A stretch of 64,000 nucleotides of DNA from Mesaphorura yosii (Eukaryota; Arthropoda; Collembola; Poduromorpha; Tullbergiidae), in NCBI GenBank assembly GCA_009869945.1, contig WIXG01000389.1, forward strand, positions 1 to 64,000, in the 5' to 3' direction. Shown here one piece after another: positions 47,807-59,757 of the stretch. The notes beneath the pieces are model-generated. The model did no database searches. It was not told the origin of the DNA and was given only the letters and a program-made list of their open reading frames with translations. Every line of letters begins with the position of its first letter. Position 1 is the stretch's first letter. A program made the translations under genes and the position numbers.

Positions 47807-49110
47807 TTATGCGAGCTTACTGTTTGTTGTTTCCGTAGTTCGAAGCGTAGATCCGAAATTGCTCCGAACGGAAGAGATCGTGCAATTCCTTTTCCATTTC
47901 GCAGCTAATTCCAGAAAATGTGACCGAAATTTTTGCCCATACGCAAAATAAATCAGGAAATTGATTGACGAATTGAGGATGATGGCAAACATGCTAACTG
48001 ACTCCAGCCGATAAATGTTTGGCTGTCCCGTGGCGAGTTTAATGCATAAACTTGCAATCATGAGTCCATTGCAGACGAGAAATACCGTCACAACTACCAC
48101 GAGCATGAATGCTAGTGAATTCTCCTTCTCTTGCGTCGTGGTCAATAATTTGCGGCTGGCGGAGGCTTGCTTCACGGCCCGATAAATGAGAACGTTGAGC
48201 ACGACGAGGGCAGTGATTGGAATCACGGATACGAAGATGAAAGTCGCGAGGCGCACGTAATACTTGAGGTACGTCGGATTCCGACGGAGTTCGGTCGTTA
48301 GAGGCATGGCAGTAATGACGGAGCCGTCGTCAGCAAGGATGACTGTGTAGCTGTATTCCCACCAGCGGGGAATGTTGTAGATGAACGCACAGGCGGCGAT
48401 CAGGAGAGACGACAACACGGCTTTTGTTGGTGTGCAGCGAATTCGAGCTTCCAACGGGTACGCCACGACCAAGTACCGCTCTACCGTAACGGCGATCGTG
48501 AAGTACGCTGATGATGTGTGAGCTGAAGTGCACAATGTACAAAAGGACATGGTAATGCTAATCGTTTGCTTTGCTATTCATGTGCTCGATTTGAAGTTCT
48601 CGAAGTTTCCTTACCCGTCGTCGCTACGGCGTACGCCATAGGCACCAAGGCCTGTGATTTTGTAAAGTCAACCTGGAAGTACGCGCAGATGTTCGGAATC
48701 GCCGTCGCGTAAAGGCTGCACACAACGATCAACAAGTCAACGATCGCCAATCCAATCAGGAATCGATTGATCGACTTGGCCTTCAGCTTCTTCTCAGAGA
48801 GAACTACGATGTTGAGCACGTTCCCAATTATTCCGAATACGGTGACTACGCTGAGGGCAACTCCATCCATGAGGAACACTAATAAATCTTCGTCGAAGTG
48901 TAGCCCTTCGAGAGTTTCTGGATCTTCGTACTCATTGGTGCCATTTTGTTGGAACAATACCAAACGTTGCCCAGAATTGTTGGCCGTAGTCAGATACGGA
49001 TGGTTGTACAAGTTGTAGAACGCTGAATGGTATCGTTCGTCCCACGTTAAGTTCAAGCTTTTTGTCACAGTGTATTCATTGACCTCAAAGAAACTTATGA
49101 GATTCTCCAT
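47807..49110 (-). CDS. Class A neuropeptide GPCR, FMRFamide-receptor-like
   Basis: Two exons on minus: 49110-48615 and 48522-47807, giving 403 residues. The start is the ATG that gives MENLISFFEVNE; the N-terminus has several N-x-T/S glycosylation sites. TM1 has GN in GIIGNVLNIVVL, TM2 has LAIVDLL, TM3 ends with ERY (VERYLVVAYPL), TM6 has FLVCN and TM7 has NSSINFLIYFAYG. The FLVCN and NSSINF blocks match arthropod FMRFamide-receptor relatives. Ligand identity cannot be read from sequence. It is tail-to-tail with the phenoloxidase gene, 154 bases apart. A possible poly(A) signal lies inside the last intron of that gene (47569-47564). Confidence 0.88.
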
Positions 49111-50759
49111 TTGACACCACACCCGGCAGAGTTGAGTCAATCACTCCGTGACCAGTGAATGCCAATAATACTTTGCTGAACTGACTTTTCACATGAAAGG
49201 AAAAGTCACCGGCAGCTGCTAGTGACGCATGCGCCCATAAAAAAAGGTACGAAGTCTTGCTCTTAAGAAAACAGCTAGTTTGAGATTATGCGTCTGTAAA
49301 TAAATTGCAGAAGACGTGTGTGAAGTCCAGTCGTGATATTGCGAGGTTACGACGACACGGCCAGGCAATGATGTCTTCGAGTTACTTGCATGCCACGCAA
49401 AGTGGCATAACAGGTGGTTTTTTATTTATTAATTAAGCAGCAAAGCAGCCAGTCGTCTCGGTCTGCTTGTGATTGCAGTTACATTTTGATGGAATTGACA
49501 ATCAAGGTGAACAAGTTAAATGGGTATTTTTCACGCAGGAGTTGCACTTCATACCGTCGCCGTCGCGTCTTGCTTGACGTAAATCGATGTCCACGTGACT
49601 TATCTTGGTCTCTTGCATTATTGATTTTGATTTAATGACATTTAATGAAGAATTATCTTAGTTAGGACTCAATTACAGGGCCGAAAATGCAAAGCCTTCG
49701 ACCAGCAGAACATCCAGTTTTATGTTTGTCTTCCATGTAACTCATGAGCTTCGGCTACCCGTACGTGGCGAGTTTATGGCTGGAGTGATACAAATATGTT
49801 AGGATCATGTGACAAGTAACGGACGCAGGGCTCAACTCATTCTAGCGTGTAATGGTGTAATGTAATGTATCTTTTTGAGCTTGAGTTGCGGACGGCGAAG
49901 GCGATGAAGAGAGAAATCCAAAGGAAAACAAAATATTCATCATCATCATCTTGTCTCACACTTTTTTTCCGCGTTCACTGCACCGTATTGCGATTACGTC
50001 TTCTTGGGTCGTGGATCCGTGGTCGGTGCAGTTCGTTGTTGATTTGTAATCTCAGCTGTGTTTTTCTTCCTGAACTTGACTTGATGCTCGTGAATATTTC
50101 ACCCTTTTCTGAACCCAAATCAACGCGCATGACGCTCATGGCTCACAAAATTCCGAATGAAGTTCCCGAACTGTACGAAAATTCATTTTAAAACAAATAA
50201 AAATCGAATACCGACATGAAAATGAATGGAAGATTGCAATGGGCATGAAGATGGAGACGGACGGAGATCAAAAATGCAATTTTCTCGTTCGTGGCTCGTG
50301 CTTCGTGTTCGCGTCGTCAGTTTGTATTCAGACATCTGACAGCAGGCACCACAAAGTATTCCAGACGCTTCGCTGCGCGCAGCGCAGTTGGACAAAGTGT
50401 GATATATAAATTGAATCACAACACAGCTGCAACTGCAGTTGATGAAACTGCTGACTTAGTGCGCTGCTACTGTAAAACACTGTGCAATAAAATGACTGGA
50501 TCGCAACGATCAATTAAAGTTAATCAAAGTCGTTCAACTTACAACGACACAACTGCCACAGTTGTGCTCTAGTCGCTCTATCTTTGTAACTCCCTCCGCT
50601 AAGTGAGTGAACATTCAAATGACTTTCAACTCGTTGAATCTTCTACTCTAGCTTGGTGTCTGCGATAGGAATTCTGTGGCCAGAAACTGTCGAACCTGTA
50701 CCTTATTCACCTAACCAGCATTAGCTAACTGTAAATCAAAAACCAGGCGCCGATCTGAA
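49111..50759. other. Divergent intergenic region, 1.65 kb
   Basis: It lies between the starts of the FMRFa-like receptor (minus) and the bHLH gene (plus), so it should hold both promoters. A TCATCA microsatellite run lies near 49938-49950. No coding exon was seen. Confidence 0.45.
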
Positions 50760-51894
50760 ATGAGTGTCAACTCAAAATCACGGACACGTTCGTACGCTCC
50801 TGGAAATGGGCAACAGCAGAAGAGCTCGCATCACCGCACTGCTCTGGATTCGGCGAGCAATGGAAATGGAACCGTCAGCACAAGCAGAGAACGGGAGAAA
50901 ACGCAGAGGTACCTATTAATTGCCCTAATTAGGCTGTTAGACCAGAAATTGTGTAAGTAGCCAAGGTCCTAACATTGGTGTCATTCTCTTTCAGTGTCAA
51001 TATCGCGTTCACAATGCTCAGAACTCTAATTCCGACCGAACCCGTGGACCGCAAGCTGTCCAAGATCGAAACTCTTCGACTGGCATCGTCATACATTTCT
51101 CACCTCTCGTCACAGCTGAATTCAGGTGAGCTGATAGTGGCAAGTGAAAGCGAAGGTGTCGACATTCGTGAAACTAACCGTTGGTTAAATCTAGTAGAGA
51201 AAAAACAGACTTGCATTGTAAGTTGCAAGTACGGCAGGCCGGTATTCGCTAATGCCATTGAAAGTTTGAAAATTATACATTAGTACCTGCTGCAGCTACA
51301 TTTTGTTAGTCAGATTCAAGTTATTCAACATTGCCTACGGTGTAGGTGAGTTAATATTTGTAATAAATTCTTAACAGATCAGCCCTGCGTACCAGATCCA
51401 GGATGCCAATTTTCTAATTGCTTCAATGAAAGCATCGACCTTGAAAATGGATCCGATCAGTCAAGCGCATGTGGTGATGCCGGCGATTACAGCGGGAGCA
51501 CAAAGACATGCCATGAGACAGAAATGGCCGGTGCTGCAATTGCTTCCCTCAAGGGGAATCACCAGAACAAAATTTGCACATTTTGCCTCTCAGAGTCCAA
51601 GAAGCTCGTAAGTTCGCTTTGAAATTCTAAATTCAATCGTTATCTTTTTGAGCATATGTTTGCACTTGTTGAACATCCTTTCAGAAATCGCAAATGCACT
51701 CTGCTGCTGCGCCATGCATTTTTGAATCGAGTCCTTATCAGTATCAGCTCTTGACGAACAGTACGACCACTGAAGGACCAGTCGATATGATGACAGGCAC
51801 AGTCAGAAGTACTCATCATCAGGGAAATGGGAGTGGGAACGGGAATGGAGGCCATTGTCAATATTACTGGTCAGAAGCGTCCAACATTCTTTGA
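50760..51894 (+). CDS. bHLH transcription factor, TCF15/scleraxis (paraxis) type
   Basis: Four exons: 50760-50908, 50995-51125, 51378-51607 and 51685-51894, giving 239 residues. The bHLH is split across the exon 1/2 joint: basic part REREKTQ, then helix 1, loop and helix 2 ([17 protein letters not shown] and [14 protein letters not shown]). This is nearly the consensus of the TCF15/scleraxis subfamily and unlike Twist or Hand. A short conserved Cys motif ([11 protein letters not shown]) follows near residue 160, also seen in that subfamily. The C-terminus is Ser/Gly/Asn-rich. It is a nuclear E-box-binding factor acting as a heterodimer with E proteins, probably in mesoderm or tendon-like tissue by analogy. 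Confidence 0.9.
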
Positions 51895-51985
51895 GGCTTA
51901 ATTAATTACCACTTAAACTTTGCTTCAATTGCATTAGCTTGCTTTAATTAAACACATTTCTAAGGTTGATAACAGTTTAATTCGT

Positions 51986-52915
51986 TTAGCAATACATTCG
52001 CCAAAGTTTTGCTCTGTCGTGGTCCGTGAGGACGTAGTTGGAGCCAACAGGCTGGCCGTTCTGAAATAGATTCAAGTTTTTACAACCATTGTAGACAAGC
52101 AGACAAGCATATGTCAATGTCAAAGGCATTTCCATTCAGTTTCATTGTCCACTTACCCACGCTCTTATCGACGGTTGTCCGTTCCAGCTGAAGTCGTGAC
52201 TGTTATAATGCATGATGCTCGTGTAGTCATATGGAACGTCGAAAGTCCACGTGTCGTGAGCAATATCGAAATTGTACTGCATCGGTGGGTCAATATTCCC
52301 CCACAGGATCTCAACGTACGCATCGCGATCCGGCCGTGACTGTTCGTGGAGGAAGCCCAGGGCATGGATCGACTCGTGGATTGTGACTCCGTGATGAACG
52401 CAGCCCGGCGCCTCGAGGTTCAGCTCTTGCCGTCCTCCAAGCTTGCCAACGTACGACCAGCAGCCAGTGCCCGGACCTCCACGATTGATGAAGACGTAGT
52501 CGCCCGACGGCTGGGCGTCGACTGGCCAGAGCAGGATGTCAATGCAGATATTCGTATGGAGCTCGTACAAGGCGTTGTTGATCAACCCCCGTTCTTGCTC
52601 GTTGAAGCGCGAGTCCATCTGCATCAAGAGTCCGCCCCTCCAGCGCATATGTTCGTGTGGAATGCCCGATCTTTTCTGCGCTTCTGTCAGCTTGATCGTG
52701 CAGGCAGGGATCTGGCCGGTGTGCGCGGGCAGTGTAACATTTTCTAGAAAATCATACAAAGGATGTTAAATGTCATGTTTTTGAGATTTCGAGATTTATC
52801 ACTTATTTGCCATTTTACCGATAAATTGCACGGGCTGTGGTCCCTTTCCCTGCTGCTGTTGGAGCGGAATAGCGGCGCAGGCGCAAAACAACAGGGCGAC
52901 AAGGAATGCACGCAT
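51986..52915 (-). CDS. Secreted astacin-family metalloprotease (M12A)
   Basis: Three exons on minus: 52915-52819, 52743-52157 and 52060-51986, giving 252 residues. The first exon encodes a signal peptide (MRAFLVALLFCACAA). The zinc motif HESIHALGFLHEQSRPDRD and the Met-turn SIMHYNSHDFS are intact. The family Tyr is contributed by the second motif. The mature domain is complete, with CWSYVGK and a final W-R-M-Y-C. The propeptide is very short (about 45 residues). There are no C-terminal CUB or EGF domains, so this is a minimal astacin, likely digestive or matrix processing. It is convergent with the bHLH gene, 91 bases apart. Confidence 0.93.
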
Positions 52916-53862
52916 GGTGGCTCGTGATTATGAAATTAAGACTCTGGCTGACCTTCTCCAAGAATGGAACTGAACTTAGTTTCGGTGAGGAGCTCATATT
53001 TATTCAAGAGGTTGGAAAGTGCTCAGGTAGCGACTAGAACAAGTACTTGACAGTTACTGATATGAGTGTTATTGGGAATTTACCCAAATTAGCGATTCAC
53101 ACGACGCCAACACCAAAACAGATCACATTGAAGCTTTTGAACGAGGTTTCCCACAGTTGCAGCTAAAGTGTACAGAAGCACGTGCAAATACTTCACGACG
53201 AAAGGAGAAATCGGTACACGATCAGGTCCAGCTCCAAGTACTTGAAAATAGTTTAAAATCTATACACTGTACTTGACAATGATTCAGACTTCAGGTTCAA
53301 GAGTGCCACGTAGGTCACATGTCCCCCATTCTGTTACTGGTTTGGTCAAAGATTGACAAATCAATCTTGCTGCACTCATGCGTAGCCACACCTGCTGTCA
53401 TCGTCGTCTCGTAAACAACATAATTTTCCGTTTCTAACGCAGAAAAAATGAGATTGATGAGAGATAACGTTCAGGGACTCGTGGGATACCTTCAAGAGGA
53501 TCGCACTAACACGATCTAACTACTGCACTGTTACGGCTGACAGCTACTACAAATTCGCCAATCAAAGTCGCTGGTGTAAACCTGTCTGATTTTCAGTCCA
53601 GGCGCAACACTTCAGGATTTATGTATCAGCTATCATTGTCTATTGCTACTTACCTGATGCCATAACTGTTTACGTGTAAAAACTGAAAATGTTCATCAAT
53701 TCCCACTTTCAAGCGAATTGGACCGGCGTCCACGAGGCATGCTGCAAATGTGCTTGCTTTGTGCTGTACTTGTCCTTTCGTAATTTGTTTAAACGAATAG
53801 AATATATTTCAAGTTAGGATTAGAATCTCAAGTGATAGGAGTGTAATTTATGTCCAAAATAC
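52916..53862. other. Intergenic or unresolved 3' exons of the multi-pass gene
   Basis: Contains the astacin promoter and, on minus, open stretches that could be the last exons of the multi-pass receptor: 53785-53662 region, ending in a good donor (gtaagt), and a hydrophobic stretch near 53190-53090. I could not join these in phase with confidence. Confidence 0.35.
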
Positions 53863-55548
53863 GGTGTATAGTTCAAAATAGGAATTCGTAGCAGTGCCGG
53901 ATCTTCTTGGCGTTCCATTGTTGAGTGAATGAAGGCCTTCAACAGTCGAAACTGGGCAAAGAGAAAACAGGTCAGCAGTTCAGTGAACGGAAAAATTAAT
54001 CTGACGTAGCTAAATAAATCTTCAAGTTACCGCCTGGTACAGCTCAGTGGTCAATGCATTTGACATGTGGTAAGTCGAGAAATCGTTGAGAATCACATGC
54101 AGACTCCTGGCTGCTTTGTTGACGTGAACTGCTTGGAGTACTGTGTAGCCTAGCAGTACCACTTGAAGTATGGCTATGAGCGCTGTGCCCAATGTCTCCC
54201 GCATGACCGCTGCTGCCGCAATCCGCTGTTCTTCGTAAATCTGTGAAAGCTCTGGGTCATTCGCCGTGACAACCGTGTCGCCCATTGTATTCGCAAAAAA
54301 TGCTACCAATGCTGGTGGTTCCGGACTGAGCATCAGGTACTTGAAGAACATGAAGCCGGCCTCGCCCCAATCGTAGGCAGCAAATCCCCACACGATGAAG
54401 AACAGCCAAGACAAATACAGGCTGAAGATTTTGTTCACGGCCATGATTTGACGGGCAATCTTTTTGTACAGGTACTTGATCTCGTTGAAAATGGTGAAGT
54501 TTGGCTGAGACTCGTAGAAGACGAGGAGGTTGAGGTAGCCGATGAGGAGCTCCAGCTCGGAGTGAAGGACCCAGCAGAACAGGCAGTAGACAGGTAGCAC
54601 GAGCGAATTCATGATTTCGAGGGCGTATGTAATCCAGATGGTGTCTGTCACGAGGAGATAAAAGTCGTAGCCAGAAAATATATTGGTGGTCGTGATGGTC
54701 AAGAAGAGTTTCAGTCCATGCAGGATTATGATGACAACGTAGAGCCGAAGCAGTCTAAACCAGAATGATGTCGGTGGCAATCTCGTCCTTGGCCCCGGTC
54801 CCGATCCTGGCTTCTCCTCATCCCGATTTTTCCAAGTGTTGTGAAATGCTTTTGCGAATGACGCGAAGATGGTGTTGAACGAGTCGAGCACATTCTTGAC
54901 AGTGTATCCCCGCAACCAGAAGGACACGAGAGGAATTACGACCGGAACGATATGAAGGAGCTGCACAACTGAGGTGATAACGACTGTGTTGAGTTCGCCG
55001 AGGTAGACCAGATTGTAAACCAAATTCCATACATTGTAGCCAAAATAGGTGAGTATTCCGCAGCCAACGGCGAAGAGAAGCAGGGACGCGATTATTCTCA
55101 GGCAGTTGAACGGAATGAAGATGGACTGAAGCCAGGCGCTGATGGAGGCGATCTCTGGCTCTTTTTCGTTGCCGTGTCCGTCGTCATGGTCAATGCCGGC
55201 GCCGGCATCCACGACAGTGCCAAGCATTAAATGGACTGGGAAGCCAATCAGGATGAAGGGCAGGCCTACGATGCAAAAGCTCCAGTTCCAGTTCGCTGAA
55301 TCCTCATCGCTGCCACTGCCGCCGTTGGAATAACTCTTTGCATTCAATGCATTCTTATGGGATGTTGGTGTTGGATAATTCCGTTCCACATCAATGACGG
55401 ACGCCGGAATCTTGAAATGAGGATCGTGTGAGAAGGCCTGGGCTTTGACTCCATTGTAATTGTGTTGATTGTCGTTGCTATTGCCGTGAGTGTGGGCTGC
55501 CAGTTTGTAGTCGTTGACGTACTGGGCCATGTCTTGAATACGAGCCAT
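53863..55548 (-). CDS. Multi-pass membrane protein, candidate chemoreceptor
   Basis: Exon 1 is 55548-54031 (506 codons from the first ATG). Exon 2 starts at 53951 after a good acceptor and ends either at a donor near 53862 or at an in-frame TAA at 53822-53820. The first 95 residues are polar. At least seven hydrophobic segments follow, at about residues 97-120, 145-180, 195-220, 265-292, 300-345, 365-400 and 440-470. A long intracellular-type segment then leads into exon 2 (FRLLKAFIHSMERQ). This exon pattern, a phase-0 intron just before the last TM, is typical of gustatory receptors, but the terminal TM7 motif was not found. The gene may be incomplete or of another family. It shows no clear similarity to the 26-31 kb cluster. 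Confidence 0.6.
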
Positions 55549-56280
55549 TTCATTCGTTGTCGTCGTCGCTGATTCTGTTGCTCGTTGCTAGTACTGGACA
55601 AATCAAAGACGCACTGACACTGACTACCACAACCCTTGGCCTTGTTCGCTGGCGGCGGCTCGTGGCTGATTCATCGATTTTGACAATTGGCAAGTGCTGT
55701 GCAGTAGACATTAGCAATGCATTAGCATTACAAAGCAAGGCGAATAAATATGTAATGATAGCTCTTGTACCATGCCTAGTTCTAGTTCAATGTCAATGTT
55801 TGCATGATTTCGATAATTGTGCACAACTTTCTCCACTTGCGAGCCGAGAATGGTAAAGGTTCCTGGAATTGAACATGCGATGAGTTAACTTTTGTACGGA
55901 GGGCACGGTCCAATGGAAAACGCATCGCATGTCATTTGCACGGTCCAATACGATGTTAATGTAAACAGAACTCAGCGGCCTAACCGAGTTGAAAGCAAAT
56001 ATCAAGCAAAACCGCGAGGAATTGCTGACATTTCGATTCGACCAGCACTGGAAGTAGCGTGAAAGTGTCATACCCAAAATTACAAATTGAAATGGACTTG
56101 CGAATGGAAATGGAAAAACGTTGAGTATTAGATCATCGTTCAAGAAAATCCATTAGGGAATTGGCCACTTTACGTGTGCAAGCTTGTGGCTTGGACGAGA
56201 CACGCACGATTCATGGAACATCACGCCATTATTGTGTTCTTTATTGGTCATGCTTTGTCAAACAATTAACATAAATATGC
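55549..56280. other. Intergenic
   Basis: Promoter of the multi-pass gene and 3' UTR of the first SnoaL-like gene (AATAAA on minus at 56245-56240). No exon was seen. Confidence 0.45.
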
Positions 56281-57380
56281 TTAGAAATATGGATGAGGAT
56301 TGGGCCCTGCATTCTGCTTGATTTCCTGAACAACGTCCTGAAAATGACAGAAGAGATATCATCAAGGAGTACCATTTCGTGTTCGCGTGACTCTCCGCCC
56401 ACTATGATGTCTTACCCAATGTTCTGCAATGCGCCCGCACTCGATCCTGAAAATGTCCACAATCGCCTCTGGCACAGGTCCGAAATTAGTCGCCCGCGAA
56501 TGCACCCACACCAAATCATCTTCTGCGCTCACGCGCCTGAAATCGATTCGAATTTTGGGCGAGTTTGCCAGAAACGACGCGATTGTGCGCTTGAAGACTT
56601 CTCGCCCGTCCCCGATGCGCGGGTTGTGGTTGATGTAACCTTCGGTCAAGTATTTGTCTGCTGCGTCGAAATTCTTATCTCCAATCACTTCTTGGTAGAA
56701 GGATTTTACCAGCTCTCGGTTTCGATTATTGTCATTTGGCGGGCACTGCTGCTGCTGTTGCTGTTGGGTCTGCTGTGGCTGCAATTGCTGATACTGCTGT
56801 CCCTGTGGTGGAGGCGGGGCGTGCCTTTGTTGCTGCCTGTGTTCAGTTGCGGCCGTGCCGAGTGGCTCGCCTGGCGTGTGCCCAGGAACGCCATACGCAG
56901 CTGACGGTGGTGGCGCTGGGTCGTAACCTTGCGGATGGGGTGCAGCCTGAACTGGCGGTCCGTACGTCTGCTGTGGCGGAGGCCCATAAGTTTGCCCATA
57001 TCCTTGTTGTGGTGGAGCTGGAGGACCATAAGTCTGCTGCTGTGGGGGATAGCCTCCTGTTGGTGCAGGCTGAGGAAGACCCTGGTCGTAAGTTTGAGGC
57101 GGAGGATATGGCGGAGCTCCGTACCCATTTTGTGGTTGTGGTGGAACTGGTCCATAGTTTTGAGGCGGAGGAGCCCCATACGTCTGTTGAGGAGGCCCGT
57201 AAGTTTGTGGCGGCGGAGGTCGTGGAGCTGGAGGTCCATAATTCTGGGATCGAGCTGTGTGGGCCAAGCAGGCGATTAGGATTACCTGTAAAATCAGGAC
57301 AAACGACAGTAATTAAAGCTCAGAGCAAAACAACAACTAAATAGCAAATTCTGGCTTACCACTGTCGAGAATTTCTGCAT
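56281..57380 (-). CDS. Secreted Pro/Gln/Tyr-rich protein with SnoaL-like domain (copy 1)
   Basis: Three exons on minus: 57380-57360, 57285-56416 and 56337-56281, giving 315 residues. The signal peptide (MQKFSTVVILIACLAHTARS) spans the first splice. Residues 20-185 are built from short repeats around Q-x-Y-G-P-P, then a polyglutamine run. The C-terminal 120 residues form a SnoaL/NTF2-like alpha+beta domain: SFYQEVIGDKNF, NHNPRIGDG, the D-L-V-W-V-H strand and EHWDVV. Such domains are common in bacterial polyketide cyclases and related stress proteins. The residue set needed for cyclase activity cannot be judged here. It is a tandem duplicate of the gene at 58135-59757, with the same intron positions and the shared linker PGHTPGEPLG. 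Confidence 0.85.
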
Positions 57381-58134
57381 CTTTTCTTAAATGAAGACGG
57401 GGATTTGGATTCCTTGAAAGCTCAGCGCCAGAAATTCAATTGAGTTAAAGTAGACTCAATTCAAGAGCCAGATTAAGATTAAGCCTGAACAAATTTCCTA
57501 ATCGTTCCCTTGCAATTCAAGTTAACAAATGTATTCTTGGATCATACTTGCGAGAATCGAGACTGTTGGCTTGTTGGTGTTTCAAGTGAAATCTTCGACG
57601 AACAATTGAACAATGAATCCCAGCACGCCACGAACTTGGAACAAAAGGGAATCTTGGCATCTGGGGTCTTAGTTCTTGCCTGTTTCACAACTGGCACCAG
57701 CACTTAACTTGACGTTAAATGCCACAGCTTTTAGTCACGGTGGCTGGCCCCGTAAACTGTAAACGCAAACGTAAACTGTGGTTACTCTGCACGGTGAACT
57801 TGAACCATTTTCTGGGGCAGCCATTTATCACCAACGCCTGCAACTGCAGCTGTAATGTAATTGAGCCCAGGCTGAAATTCATCCATTCGTGTAACCAAGC
57901 TGCATTCTCCATTGTTATTATTACCTCTGCTGAGCTGCAAGTGAATCTTCTTACGTAATCATGGCCTGCAACGCAATGCCATCGAGTCGTGAATCATAAC
58001 AAAGGCAAAAGTGTTTAGCTGTGGTTCAGATTTTATTATTATGACATTTGAGACATGGAAGGGTGCGTTTGAATGCCAACAAAAGACCAGTGACAGAGGC
58101 CTGGGCCTGAGTTATGACAATTGCTGCTTGCTGC
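57381..58134. other. Spacer between the two SnoaL-like genes
   Basis: Upstream region of copy 1 and 3' UTR of copy 2 (AATAAA on minus at 58037-58032). A short block near 57943-57960 is repeated near 60194-60212, upstream of copy 2, consistent with duplication of gene plus promoter. Confidence 0.45.
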
Positions 58135-59757
58135 TTAGAAGAATGCATGTGGATTGGGTCCATTTTCAGTGATTGGCTGCATGACGTCCTAAAATTAGAA
58201 TACGGCATGCAATTAATGATTTCACCAGTGACTTAATGTGCAGCGACAGTCGCAGAGACTTACCCAATGCTCTGCGATGAGCCCACACTCAATCCTGAAG
58301 ATATCCACGACAGCTTCGGGCATGGGCCCGAAATTCGTCGCGCGTGTGTGCACCCAAACCAGGTCGTCTTCTGCACTTATGCGACGGAAGTCGATTTTGA
58401 TTCTTGGCGCGCTGGCGAGAAAGCCGCCCAGCGCTTGTTTGAAGACTTCACGTCCATCGCCAATCATCGGATTGTGGTTTATGTAACTCTCCGTCAAGTA
58501 CTTGTCTACTGCCTCGAAATTCTTGTCGCCAATCACTTCCTGATAAAAGGACATGACGAGTGCTTTGTTACCTGCGTTGTCATTCGGCGGACATTGCTGT
58601 GATTGTCGGTGGGACCTCGACTGTGCCTCAGCTCCTGGAAGGCCAAGTGGCTCGCCAGGCGTGTGACCGGGCAGACCGTAGACGGGTCGGACAGGTTTAG
58701 GCGGCGGTGCTCCAGAATTTGGCGATTGAGCTGATGCGGAAGCATAATTCGGTCGTGGTCGCGGATCAGATTGTTGTTGCTGGGTTGGAGCATTGTACGG
58801 TTGTGCAGGCTGCGACTGAGGCAACTGTTGCTGCATTGACGGTGGCAAGTAAGTTGAACGCGGTGGCTGCTGTGCGGAGGAGGACGAGTAGCCTTGCGGT
58901 CGCTGCTGTGGCCGAGGATGCTCTTGGGGTCTTTGTCGTTGAGGCTGCTGCTGCGACTGAGACGGGCCTTGGCCTGGAGGCAAATAAGTTGACTGAGGCG
59001 GCTGCTGAGCACTTGCAGAAGCATATGCTTGTGGTTGTGGAATTTGCGGCTGTTGCTGCTGTGGAGGTTGAGCTGGAGGAGCACTTTGTCGTTGAGGTTG
59101 ATACTGCTGTGCCTGGGATTGCGGTTGAGATTGAGACTGCCCACCAGGTGGCAAGTAAGTTGAACGCGGTGGCTGTTGTGCCGAGGCAGAAGCATAGGTT
59201 TGAGGCTGCGGAGCCCGTTGCTGAGACGGTTGAGCTGGAGCACCTGACGTACTTTGCCTTTGAGGCTCCTGTGCCTGTGATTGTGGTTTAGACTGAGCCC
59301 CCGGAGGCAAATAAGTTGAACGAGGCGGCTGCTGTGCCGAAGCAGAAGCGTAAGTTTGAGGCGGCGGAGCCTGTTGCGGTGGTTGAGCTGGAGGATTTTG
59401 CCTTTGAAGCTGTTGCTGCACTGCCGAGGATTGTGGTTGAGACTGACTTCCTGGTGGCAAATAAGTCGAACGAGGAGGTTGCGCAGGCGCTGAGGCATAA
59501 CTTTGGGCTTGAGGAGGTGCACTTGCTGCTGGACGCTGCTGAGATTGCGCTGGCCTCTGTCCCTGTCCTCTGTTCGGCGGAAGGTATTCCCTCATCGGCG
59601 GCTGCAGAGGTTCATAATTCTGAGACTGACTGATAGCGGCGGAAATCGAGAGTACGATCAGCTGGAAATAAGATCGACCGTATAATTAATATCCGACACG
59701 CTTCAAAAATAACGCCGGTTTTGAACTGACCGCTACCAAAATCTGGAATTTCGCCAT
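58135..59757 (-). CDS. Secreted Gln/Pro/Ser-rich protein with SnoaL-like domain (copy 2)
   Basis: Three exons on minus: 59757-59731, 59661-58264 and 58188-58135, giving 492 residues. A signal peptide (MAKFQILVALIVLSISAAIS) leads into about 320 residues of repeats. Five near-perfect copies, and one degenerate copy, of a unit around Y-A-S-A-S-A-Q-Q-P-P-R-S-T-Y-L-P-P-G are separated by Gln/Pro/Ser spacers. The linker PGHTPGEPLG and C-P-P-N-D-N precede the SnoaL-like domain, which is about 75 percent like copy 1 by eye. The ending is EHWDVMQPI. Repeated Y-L-P-P motifs are reminiscent of cuticular or chorion structural proteins. The combination suggests an extracellular, possibly cuticular, protein. 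Confidence 0.85.

Noticed and set aside
56736-57344. Plus-strand ORF rich in Val, Ala and Glu
   Set aside because: Antisense of the Pro/Gln repeats of SnoaL copy 1; composition is explained by reading CCN/CAR codons backwards.
58533-59522. 329-codon minus-strand ORF rich in Ser, Asn and His
   Set aside because: A shifted frame of the same repeat exon; the chosen frame carries the signal peptide, linker and SnoaL domain.
58707-59633. Plus-strand Ala/Val/Glu-rich ORFs
   Set aside because: Antisense of the repeat exon of SnoaL copy 2, for the same reason.
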